Below, piece after piece: positions 36,320 to 47,900 of a stretch of DNA of 64,000 nt. The first letter of the stretch is position 1. Each line of letters starts with the position of its first letter. Both the position numbers and the translations under genes were made by a program. The notes under the pieces were generated by a model. The model searched no databases, had not been told where the DNA came from, and saw nothing but the letters and a program-made list of their open reading frames with translations. Source of the DNA: Asterias rubens (Eukaryota; Echinodermata; Asteroidea; Forcipulatida; Asteriidae); the NCBI RefSeq assembly GCF_902459465.1, contig NC_047082.1, positions 2,542,001 to 2,606,000 on the forward strand. Reading direction: 5' to 3'.

Positions 36320-37094
36320 CCTAGATGAGCTAAATGACGAAGGTTGAACACAAGAGGGCGCTGTTTGTAGCGGCTATCAGGACGAAAGACTTGGAACCAA
36401 GTCTAGCTCTATGGTACCATTACCAACCTTGGAAGAGATACACTATTATCTTTGTTTTTCCAATCTTGTTGCTATATTCCTTCACCCACACACTTCATAA
36501 TATATCGCCCCAAACATGCCAAAGTTGAGCCAACTGTGGAGTTTGAATCACGTTATACAACGTAATCTTCGAGAAAGACTCTGTCGATCAGGGTCGAGAC
36601 GTCGGGCCATTAGCTATTTTTTGCATTGATATTACCGTATGTAATGTTGGTAAAAGCTAATTCTATTTTTCTCACCAAGTAACCTAAGTTCATGTTTAAA
36701 AAACATTACCTCAAGTCGTACAAATCGCGTTCATTCCACCTAAGTCTACTGCCGTTTTTGGCACCTTATGACCACAATATCACGTGTGGACGTTCCTTTC
36801 CTTGAGGAAAATCCTATTCCTCGACACTTTAAATAACACTGTGTGGACGTGTCTAAGTCTACACATAGTGATTCAAGTACATACACTATGTGGACCTCAT
36901 GTGGACCTCATCTGTCCACAGGTTCACTACAAGGCCCTAAATAGCGTTAAAACAGGAAATTTAGTAAAACAATCTTCCAACACCTCGCTTTACATCTTGA
37001 AAACAAGAGATAATCGAATGATTCAATCACCGTATCACTTAACATGAAGGTTTGTTTTGCTGGGGTTGTTGTACCGGTACCAAAAGGCGACCCT
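36320..37094. other. Stretch between the two TIR-element copies, no gene
   Basis: AT-rich. Holds a GGGTCGAGACGTCGGGCC word (36590) resembling CTAGGGTCGAAACGTCAGGA at 16170, and repeats of TGTGGACGT and TGTGGACCTCAT at 36785-36920. No exon recognised. Confidence 0.4.
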
Positions 37095-37266
37095 GGGCAA
37101 AATTTTATAAAGTAGCTCAACACAATTATGCTTACCAGAATACGTTTACCAGGCAAAATACCTGTGTCACATGTACTACTTGTGACTGGTATCCTGCTCA
37201 TTTTTGCTTAGCAGAAAATGTGTGAGCAATATTTCTTGTTTAAGAAGCTCTTTGACATTGGGTCCT
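37095..37266. mobile_element. MITE family 2, degraded
   Basis: ATTTTATAAAGTAGCTCAAC to AAGAAGCTCTTTGACATTGG, with GTGACTGGTATCCTGCTCAT and TTGCTTAGCAGAAAATG inside. Confidence 0.65.
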
Positions 37267-37430
37267 GGGGTGGATTTCACAAAGGTAACCTAGGCAATGC
37301 TAAGAGATAGGACTGGTCCTAAGTTAGGACCAGTAACAGTAACTCATCCTAACTTAGGACTGGTCCTATCTCTTAGCATTGCCTAGGACTAGTCCTAAGT
37401 TAGGACTACCTTTGTGAAATCCACCCCTGG
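37267..37430. mobile_element. MITE family 3, highly symmetrical copy
   Basis: GGGGTGGATTTCACAAAGGT to ACCTTTGTGAAATCCACCCC. Inner arms include TAGGCAATGCTAAGAGATAG and its inverse. A closely similar copy is at 58588-58761 in the P450 gene. Confidence 0.85.
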
Positions 37431-37810
37431 ACATTGGGGGGGGGGTCGCTGCTGACAAATACAGGGTTTCAACTTCAAACACTAGAGTGATTCTAACAAC
37501 GGAATGTCAACACTCTCTTTATCGTTCGCCTTGATGTTTATTGTTGCAAAATGAAAAACACGCGTTTACGAACGTGACTATCGCCCCTAGGGTGAACATG
37601 TACATGTATAGCCAATGTAGTTATTAGTACTCGTAGAAGGGTTACATTTCTTAATGACACATTTCGAGTCCTAATCATTTTTATGAAGTGTTTATTTGAA
37701 ATGCATAAAGGATTATCTCCACCCCCGTTTACAAAATCTACAATCCCGGCCATATCTCGTTGGGCCCCCAGCCCCCCTTTCAATGTTAGTTCCCAATGTT
37801 GGTTCCGAAT

Positions 37811-38288
37811 GCCAGTGTCAGATGCAATTGTGTCCGCCATGCAATACTGTCCGCTCCGGACACTTTTGCATATGCAATCGTGTCCGGGGCTATGCAAAAA
37901 CCGTCCGGTGGACATGGATTGTGTATGACTGTACATGTATGTGCGAGCGTGCATGCACTGAACCTACGTATATGCAGCACGAATTATTCACGTATTATTT
38001 ATGATTTCCCATGTCATTCATGACATGCACTTAGCTTGTAAAAAATGGAGAACGTGTTCCGTCGACCAAGGGCGTTTAATTTACTGCAAGGGGGTTCTGC
38101 ACGGGGGCGGACCCAACTGCACAAGCAAATGTGTCCGTGCGGACACAATTGTGTTATGCAACAGCGTCCGGGCGGACACAATTACATTATGCAACAGCGT
38201 CCGGGCGGACATTATTGCATATGCAATAATGTCCTCCGGATAGTATTGCATAGAGTGCATAGAGGCCATAGTTGCATGCGACACCGGT
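37811..38288. mobile_element. TIR element with GTCCGG / TTGCATATGCAA sub-repeats, copy B
   Basis: Same organisation and orientation as 35831-36319: left GCCAGTGTCAGATGCAATTG, right ATAGTTGCATGCGACACCGG, same centre. An extra inverted pair, AATCTACAATCCCGGCC (about 37733) and GGCCGGGATTGTAGATT (about 38412), flanks this copy, so it may sit inside a larger TIR element. Confidence 0.75.
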
Positions 38289-38774
38289 CTTTACAGTCAA
38301 CATTCAACATTGAGCGGGGGGACGGGGGGGCGGGGAGAAAATGTTTATTGTCAGTGGGAAGTGGATATGAAAGGTTTTATATAACGTTAGAAATGGGTGG
38401 CCCAAGCATTTTGGCCGGGATTGTAGATTCCAAAAAAAAAATTATTTGCGTTCGCCTAGCAACTATAGACCTACATATATTTTGAGGTATAAAGATTGAC
38501 AGCAAACACCATTACTTTAATCACAAGGTCATTGTTGACGACTCTATCGGCAAAAAGGCACTCAGTGTGTTTAACCTTTGAATTTAGAAAATAATTATGA
38601 GCTTTTTCCGCATAGTGTTTTTGTTCAAAACACTTAAGGATTAACCTAGAAAAGCTTGTTCCCACTTATTCTTATCATTGATACAAATAAATGTTCATAA
38701 ACATCAGATATTCTGGTTTGTGTTTCTTGTTTTCTTGATCGATATAACAAGGTCCTAATGAACGTCATTGGATT

Positions 38775-38797
38775 CCCCCCCCCCCCCCCCCCCCCCC
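38775..38797. repeat. Poly-C tract about 140 bp upstream of the MCPH1 start
   Basis: About 22 consecutive C residues, the longest homopolymer in the window, in the presumed promoter or 5' UTR of MCPH1. Strand-asymmetric C runs of this type can form unusual structures and are often misassembled. Confidence 0.8.
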
Positions 38798-38932
38798 GCA
38801 ACAAAAATAAAATTAATCACCGGTAAAGTTGAATACCGCCCTCTATTGTCAACGAAGCGGACGAAGGCCGCCATTTTCAAAACCAACACTCCAAACAGTT
38901 TCAAGACAAGTCTAGTCTTGTTCTGTGTCATA

Positions 38933-41900
38933 ATGGAGTTCATACGGAAGAGAAAGTCTTCGAATTGTTTGTCTCTTCAGGTAATGATGATTGGCTTATT
39001 AACACACATTTTTTAATCAGTATGTCGACCATATTTGTTCTAGCTAAAACAAAAGTTCAAAAAAAGAAGAAAAAAAATGACGAGAATTAAACGTACGATT
39101 TTTTGTGTGTTACTAACCAGTGACGATGTATGGCTTATTTATAATAACTTATCTGTTTTTGTTTCGGCTCTATTTTAAAATGGGTGCTTATCAGCAACTT
39201 AGGAAAAGTTTCCGTATGGTGCCACCACTTTTTCATTCGATATGAAATAATATAGTATCTTATTTACCTCAATTGAATTAGATAACCCTTTTTGTAAAAA
39301 TTAGTGATAAAGTGGTGGCGCCATACGGAAAGTTATCCGCAACTTAGTATAAGGACCTGTTGATAAGAGATGTTTAGAGCCATATATTAATATTTTTAAT
39401 TTAATAAATATCTTGATCTTGAAATGATGCCAAACTAAATTAAAAACTTAGCAGCAGCAGGGCTGAATAACTTGGGCTAAATCATTCTGAATTATATTTT
39501 GAATAGCACTCCGCAAATTCACATTTTCTCATTATTGGTCGTACTACTACTAGCTACTTACTAGCTAGTAGTAGTACAACCACTTGCTCTATCTATGTGG
39601 TACAACCGATAACGACAAATTCGAAAAAGAGTACAGTGCCCCAGTAACTGGGTCTTCATGCAATCATGGAGGTACGGTAGGAATGATCTACTGTACTATC
39701 TACTAACTAACAACAAGATTTTGTTCATGTCCAAGCTTTATGTTAACTCGCGCATGTAATAATAATAATAATTTGGGGGGCTAATCATCCTTAATACTCG
39801 CAGCTAAGAGCTGAATTGCGAAGGACGTGGCTACAACGTGTTCGGGAAGCAGGCATGCAAGGGCGCATTTGGCTGCCAGCCACATCAACCCATTATGACC
39901 ACAGAGCACAGCCAAGATCGAAAGTGTTTGATTTTTCCCGAGGGAGGAAAACCAGATGTTCTGGAAAACCCTCGTAGCACAGCAGATAACCAACGCACAA
40001 CTCAACTCACATATGGCCCCGTCCAGGAATCAAACCGGGTCACCTTGGTGAGAGGCGAGCGCTTTACGGAAACGCCAACCGTGTGCATGTACTAACTGTG
40101 TAGTTTTGCACCCAGATTTGGAAGTGTCGTGGCCGAGCGGTTAAGAGCACTGTATTCAAACTCTGGTGTTTCTGATCAGCAGAGTGTGGGTTCGAATCCC
40201 CAGCCGTGACCCTTGTGTCCTTAAGCAAGACACTTAACCATTGCTTCGTCCTTCGGATGGGACGTAAAGCCGTTGGTCCCATGTGTTGTGTAACGCATGT
40301 AAAAGAACCCAGTACACTTATCGAAAAGAGAAGGGGTTCGCCCTGGTGTTCCAGGCTGTTGCTTCTGTATGCACCGTAGCACCTTGTAAACCCTTATAAG
40401 GTGCTAAAAGTAGGGTCTCAGAATTCATCACTGCAATGACCTATTATTTATGTAATAACCTCAACACTAGATCAGGAAAACTGACAGGTAAATTTTAAAT
40501 AACTTTTGGTTGAACAAAGAAAATATGAAGAGGGCGCTCTCTCCAACTATATTTTTGTTACTGAGTTCAAAGTTTTGTTTTAATTGTTAAAAAATTGTTT
40601 GTTTGTTTGTTTGTTTTTTAGAAGCCGAAGCATCATGATTCTCTGACACTGGATGCTTCCATTACCAGCCCGGGGGTGAGCAGTTCTGCCGATGAGGCCA
40701 TGCTCATAGACAGCGATAATGAGAATGATATTCCTGACATGGAGCCATTGGATAACAGAGTACTAAAGGGTAATCACTGGAGACGCCCTCCTGATTCCGC
40801 GAAAATACAGGGCTCAAAATTAACACTGTCTGATTTTTATAGTTGGGTCTGTTTATCTGAATAAATTCAATCAATCAATTATTCAACCTTGTTTCTTCCT
40901 AGATGTTGTGGCTTATGTTGAAGTCCGAACAAAAACGGAGAATCGTTCAAACAGCGTCAGGAAACAGCTGGAGCGTCTTGGGGCAACGGTAAGTTTCTTT
41001 TGTCACTCAAGATATAAAAAAATGTGTGCACTCCCCATAGACTTTAACCTTAATAGTGAAAAAGTCAGACTAAATCTGGTATTTAACCCAACTAAATCAG
41101 AAGTTTGAAATGGGTGTCAAGAACTGCAGACAAAATTAAAGATTAGGCCTTCAGGTTGCAAATGTTTAACAACAACCATTTGCTCTTGCTAACAATTTCC
41201 ACTAAATCGTTATCTTTTTGGTTTTTACTCACTGTATATAGTGTTTTTCAAATCTTTCACAAACATAATCCAATGACTACTCGGTGGGATTTGAACCCAC
41301 GACCCCTCATCTTCTAGAGTAGACATTTTACCACTAAGCAAGGAGGGAGACTCGCAGGCCTCCAATTCCAACAACTTATTGAAACTTTTTGTTGTTCTGT
41401 TTTATTTGGTATCAGGTTGTGATGAGGTTCACTAATGATGAGCCGGTAACCCACGTCATTTGGAAAGACGGCAAGAAGAGTACTAAGGACAAGGCACTGA
41501 AGAGAGGGCTACATCTGGTCTCGGTGCTGTGGGTGGACAGGTATGTGTCTGATTAACAGTGACGGGGGAATTAGTAAAATATCTCCAAATATTGTCTACT
41601 CATTATCTTTGCCACTCTAGAGCAGATGTCTTAATGGCTGAAGAGCGGAGTTTGTGTCTGTATGCAGCAGGAATATAAAATAAGAGAAAAGGGAGATTAA
41701 GAGTATATTTTCCAGTACCTTCTGTCCCCTCTGTATACGGGTAAAACAAAGTGAGTGCGGTAGCCACATGCCTGTGCTGGCTAACCAATGGAATGTTCTT
41801 GTGGGTATTTACATCAGTCGTCTGACTTACTACAAAGAATCGAGGGCGCTCTGGCATAATCGGCGTTAAGTGGAGTGGTTGAATTCCCGGCCCTAAGCAA

Positions 41901-44900
41901 ATGAAAGCGTAAAAAAAGATAGATAGATCACTATTAATGGCAGTGGACACTATTGGTAATTACTCAAAACAGTTGTAAGCATAAAAACTTACTTAATAAC
42001 AAGCAATGGTGAGCTGTTGATAGTATAAAACATTGTGAGAAACGGCTCCCTCTGAAAAATAGTTTTTGAGAAGGAAGCATTTTTCCACGAATCTGATTTC
42101 GAGGCCCCAGAATTAGATTTTGAGGTCCTGAAATCAAGCATCTGTCAGCTGAAAGCACACAACTTCATTTGACAAGGGTGTTTTTTCTTCCATTATTATC
42201 TTGCAACTTCGACGACCAATTGAGTTCAAATAATCGTTATTTTATGCATATCGTTGGGATACTACAAGTGAGAAGATTGGTCTTTTACAATTACGAAGGG
42301 TGTCCAGTGTCTTGTCTTAAGATGTGTACCATTGTTAAATTCCATTTCATTCTCTCCACCCTTCCCAAAACAACAAATATTTTAAAGGATTTAGTTTATG
42401 CATTGAGGATAGAGACAAAAATATCCCCCCCCCCCAATAATATCAATAAATGAAATGGCTATTTTAGTTTGAATGTTTTAAATTATTTCAGTTGCAAGAG
42501 GAATCAACAACATGTGGCTGAGTCTATATTTCCTGTGACTGAAACAGACAATGGTAGTCCAGTTATCATTCCAAGGATAAAGGTACACCAAGTCAGCCTA
42601 AGGTTTTGGATAAAAATAATATTTTAGTTTCAATAAACATACCAATAGACTTAATAGACACAGTTTCAGAACTTGTTGCTAGCATTGACATTGAGTTTCC
42701 TGTCCTTGTTTATTATTCCTCAGCGTTTGAAGTCCATGCAGCCCAAATCATTTGAGGAAGATGTCCAGAGTAGCACAGAGAGAGCAGCTAGGAAGAGAAA
42801 GAGGAAGGCTCTCGTACAACCCTTAAATATCCGTCTGAACTCGCCCGGTAAAAACACTCTCTCTACCCCTTGGTGTTGTGGCAGAGCGGTTTAGGGCCGT
42901 GGGCCGAAGTCTTTATTGTACAGAATGTGGGTTCGAATCCTGGCCTGGTCGGTTGCGACATCTGTGTCCTTGAACAGGGCACTTTATCAATTGCTCGCAA
43001 CCAGTCGTAACAGTGTAAACTTTACTCAATGTTGGCCGGTGACCTGTTTTTGCTAAGCAAGATTTTCCTTTGCTTAGCCGGTTTTTGTGCCTTGACCCTG
43101 TTAACCACTTCAAGACATATTTTGCTGACTTATCAATCAATCAATCAATCAAGTCTGACTCCATGTAATCCCAGGCCTGGGCGTAGCAAAGTTGACAATC
43201 TTGTGTCTGTCCTTATTTTCACAGGTTTAGCGTCATCCAACAAGCCTCATGTCTACGTTGAAGAGACTCAAGATCCCTACACACCAGTAAGTCTGAAAAG
43301 TCAACCCTCCTACTACCTGACCATTTAATATCATCCACTGTGGTTTTGAATTAAGCCAACTTCCAAGTTATCATGTGATGAATGCAACTTAGCAATAGTA
43401 CACAATCAACCCTCCTACTGTCTGACCATTGGTTTTGAATGATAGATACACTATGCCAGCCTGCAATGATATAATGTGGTGACTGCTTAGCGCACAGTCA
43501 ACCCTCCTACTACCTGACCATTTAATATCATTCACTTTGGTTTTTAATTATAACAACTTCCAAGTTATTATGTGATGAATGCATCTTAGCAATAGTACAA
43601 AATCAACCCTCTTCTCTCTGACCATTAGCTTTGAATGATAGATGCACTATGCATCCTATATCAACATTAATCAACTTATTGGATTCAGGTGGCTTTCATT
43701 TCATTTAATTCAATTGATTTTTCATTTATTTATTTATTTTCCTGTACTAAATATTTTTGTAAGCGCTGTGATTTAGTTTTCTAAGTAGAGCGTATTTTAA
43801 ATGCCGTTTATTATTATGCCAGCCTGCAATGATATCATTTGGTGACTGCTTAGCGCACAGTCAACCCTCCTACTGCCTGACCATTTACTATTATCCACTG
43901 TGGTTTACCAACTTCCAAGTTATCACGTGATGAATGTATCCTAACAAATATACACGATCAACCCTCCTGCTGTGAGGCACTGGACACGTTTGGTAATTGT
44001 CAAAGACCAGTATTCGCACTTGGTGTATCCCATCTATGCATAAAATAACAAATTTGTGAAAATGTGGATTCAATTGGTCATCAAAGTTTTGGGTAATTAC
44101 CATTAGTGTCCAGTGCCTTTAAGCAGCACTATGAATTTCGGCCCTGGTGTATTTTAACAAGTCCTGTATCATATCACCATCAGGTTGGAACCCCTCAGCT
44201 ACCTGGGATAAAGTTGACTCCTTCGTTAATCCCTGACACACCGGCAAGTATGAGGGCGTGCTTAGACGCACTCAGTCGTGTCCGAAACAGTGGCAGTACG
44301 CGCATATCAGGTGTGTATAGTCCTTTTTTAAAGATAGAGGCCTCCATACTTTATTTATGTATTCTCTGCCTTGCTTTGTTTATTGGTTACTTCTTTTAAA
44401 ATTATTGTTATTGCTGTGTACTGTTTTTATGAAGTATGGAAATAATGTGAGTTTGAATAGAAAAGTAAAACTGAATTGGAGGCAAAATTGCCAAGACAAA
44501 TGCAATAAAAGTCACCAGTGAAAGTTTCAGTTGAATACTGTGTCTGCTGAGAAAACTCATGGTATTATTAAACAAATGTCAAATCCATGAGTCCTTGATG
44601 TAGGATGGAGTTAGTCCACTACGAGCCTTGTGGGGGAGAAGGAGGATCTTGTATTAGATGCATTGTTGTATGGGCAGCCAATGTAGAGCTCAAATGCTTG
44701 GGGTTATGTGTTCATGTTTCCTTGTGCGTGAGATGAGACGAGCTACGGTGGTCTGGATGCAGTCATCATAGAAACTGTGTCCTGGGCCCAATTTCATAGA
44801 GCTGCTAAGCACCAAAATTTGCTTAGCATGAAATTTCTTCCTCGTGATAAAAACAGGATTACCAACCAAATTTCCACTTGATTTTCATGATAAGCAAACA

Positions 44901-47900
44901 ACAGTTGAACACCGAAACCAGCAATATGCAACAAATGGAGATTTGGTTTGGTAATCCTGTTTTTATCAAAGAATAAGTTTCATGCTAAGCAAATTGTTGT
45001 GCTTAGCAGCTCTATGAAATCGGGCCCTGATGTAATCAATCAAGCAATCAAAAGAAATTCATAAAGTGCCAAAATCAAAAGGTTACTCTAAGGGGCTGAT
45101 GTATGGGCACAAACAGAAGAAACGTTAGTGATGATACACCTCCTGAAACAGGTGAGCTTTCAGGAGTGTCTTGAATGTTTGCAGTAAAGTGGTATCTCTG
45201 ATATATTGTTGAAGTTTGTTCCAGATTCTGGGTCCTTATAAATGTGAGGAGGTATTTAATGTTGCCAACCTTTATTGTCATCTCGTTGTTTTCTGATGTT
45301 TTGTGGAATTTCACAGAGAGACTGACCGTTGGTGACTCACCAACATCCGGCGCAAAGCCAGATATTCTGCAGAAGAAATTAAGTTTCAGTCCGTCGGTTG
45401 ACACAGAATCTACGTCCGCACCCAGCACTGAGGCTACAAATGCAAAATCTGCAGACAGGAATAAGAAGAAAGGTAGTAGCTAGTATTTAATGATTTATGA
45501 TTCTGCATTTGTTGTCTAAACTCAAACTTTTTAGGTAAAAAAGTAGCTGCTTTTTTTTCCTTCAGATACAAAAAGTCATGCTTTTATTTTTATTTTTTGA
45601 GTGCAGAGAATACAGGGGTGGATTTCAAAAAGAGTTAAGACTAGAGTTATGTTGAGTGAGGACTAGCCTTAAGTTTTTAATATTTCCTAGGGTTAGTCCT
45701 AAGTTAGAACTCTCGTTGTGAAATCCGCCCCTGTGGTCCCATAAGTTCCTTGGAATCTCTAACTTTAGGGGTTACCAAACAGTTGAACGTACTTCCTAAC
45801 ATTTGGATCCATCATTGGAAATGGTTCTGGACCTGACCTTTACTTCAACCTTTTTGGTTGAGTGAAAGTAGGTTAGATGGTACAGCTTTTTGTGGGTGCT
45901 ATCGGCATTTTTGTAGAAGCTGTTTCCAGCCACTAAGGCCTCTTAAAAGTTTAAACTCAAAACTACAGTCGCCCACAATTCATATATTTCAATTTTGTGA
46001 TTTTGTAAAATGGTTTTCTTTTATGAAATCCTTCAAAGACATTGCTTAAAAGATGATGATGATATTTATTTTGGTTTTACCCATTTACACCGATGTGTAT
46101 TAACACTGTATACTATTATATAAAAGTACTTTCCCGACTTCTGTGAAAAAAAATCACAGGCATATTACTCGGGTGGGATTCGAACCCACGACCTTTGCAA
46201 TTCTAGAGCAGTGTCATTCCAACTAGACCACCGAGATTGAAAATTATACCTGACATTCAACCATCCTTTATGTCTTTAAGGTCGAAGGTCAGAAGCAATC
46301 CAAGGGTCAGCCAAGAAGGTCTCCCCTAAGATGCGAAGATTATCGCTACGAATCGAGACCAATTTGAGCGAGCTCGAAGCAGATGAAGACAGCTGCCTTA
46401 AAGCAATGGACCATCCCGATCCAAAAACAACATTAGCTCAGAGAAATCTGATCCCTCTGTCCAAGAAATCTGGGAATCAATCAGATCCATCCAAAACCAG
46501 AACGACTAAGAACGTCTCTTTTATAAAAGAGCAGTCTGATTCACGTCCCGAGCCCGCGATGCCGAGCCAGAGAAAGCGTAAACTTCTGTCATCCAACGCG
46601 GACGCTGGGCTGAATCAGGTTCTAACTGAGCCAACTAAATCCAGCAAGAAGGAAAACCAACCAAAGGAGTTTAGACGTTCCTCTAAGTCGTCTAGAAAAC
46701 TCAGCGAGAAGTTCGACAGGGATTGCGGGAGCTCAGACCTCTCAGAGAAACAACAAGGAGACCAGACTGAGAACACTTCAGAGATCTCAAAAGGGCTGGA
46801 GAAACGGAAGAAAGAGCCCAGGCGCTCTTCTAAGTCATCTAAGAACCTTGGTGAGAAATTCAACAACTCGAGGGACAGTAAAATTATTCCTACAGGCCAA
46901 TCCAATAACCAAAGTGGTGACTTGACCGACAGATCTCCTAACCAAGATGAACTTGTGTTGACCTCGATCAAGACATCCGAGGGTAAGAAGTCTTCCAGGG
47001 GGGTGAAGGGAACAAGGAAGAGAAAGACGGATGATTTATCATCGGGTTCATCGGAGGAAGAAACTGGGAAAGCCGCAAAGAAGAGAAAAGGTGAGTTGGC
47101 AAATTTTCTCAGAACTATAAGGGATTGAGTAAGGAATGCTCGATCCCAACAGAGGCATTAACATTTCTAGTGTTCCCTTACAATGCATGGTGATTCTCAA
47201 AATCTATTATTCTGGTCCAAAATTGCCCTGAAACAATCGCTGCAAAGACTATACGAGCAAGGGTGTTTATGTTTTAAGTTTAGGTTTTCCGTCAAATACT
47301 TTTCTTATATTTTGTTCAAACAAGCTGATACAAAAGAAGTCTTGCCAGCATCGTCAACAGAGGGACCCCACGCACCAAGCAAAGGTGGTGTCACATCAAG
47401 CAGAAGAAGCCTTGATGACTTCTCCCAGCGAAAAAAACGTATCGGCCGTCTCAAGACCAAAGGACGATCCAAGCCCCGTGGCAACAGGACTGTCTCCTTA
47501 GCAACCCCGCGTCCGGATACCCGAGAGAGCAGCAGTGAAGACGACATCTCAGCGATCTTGAGAGGGAAAAAGGGAAGTCGATCATTGTCTCTGATCAGCA
47601 AGTTTTGGTTAGACTCTTCATCAGATGGTTCAGAGAGTAGTGTTTGTCGTGAGAAGGGCGCACGGCAAGGCAAGAGTAAAACCAGCAAGAAGGGAAAGGT
47701 TAGACTGCCTGTTTTGATTTTGACAATGGAAACTTAATGGTGTGATTTCCCAATTTCTTTACTTTATAAAATTGTCGCAAAACTTTGGGGAGCATTGCAA
47801 AAGTCCAAACAGTAGGAACGTTTTAAATGGATAGGTTAAGTATTCCAGTGGGGCGGTCCAATGGCCTGTTGGAACGTTCCATTGGATGACTTCTGTCTTT

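Noticed and set aside
40123..40210. Possible functional class II tRNA gene
   Set aside because: Box A, box B and the acceptor stem look tRNA-like, but the same head plus a shared body of about 300 bp recurs at 60411 and 12695, so it is a SINE.
44580..45250. Coding remnant of a LINE reverse transcriptase
   Set aside because: Some words recall 3' ends of old retroposons, but no reverse transcriptase motif can be read in any frame, so only an unclassified repeat is claimed.
46170..46245. Possible functional tRNA gene (minus strand)
   Set aside because: The same head is followed by a common body at 31880 and 21748, so it is SINE-2 and not a tRNA gene.
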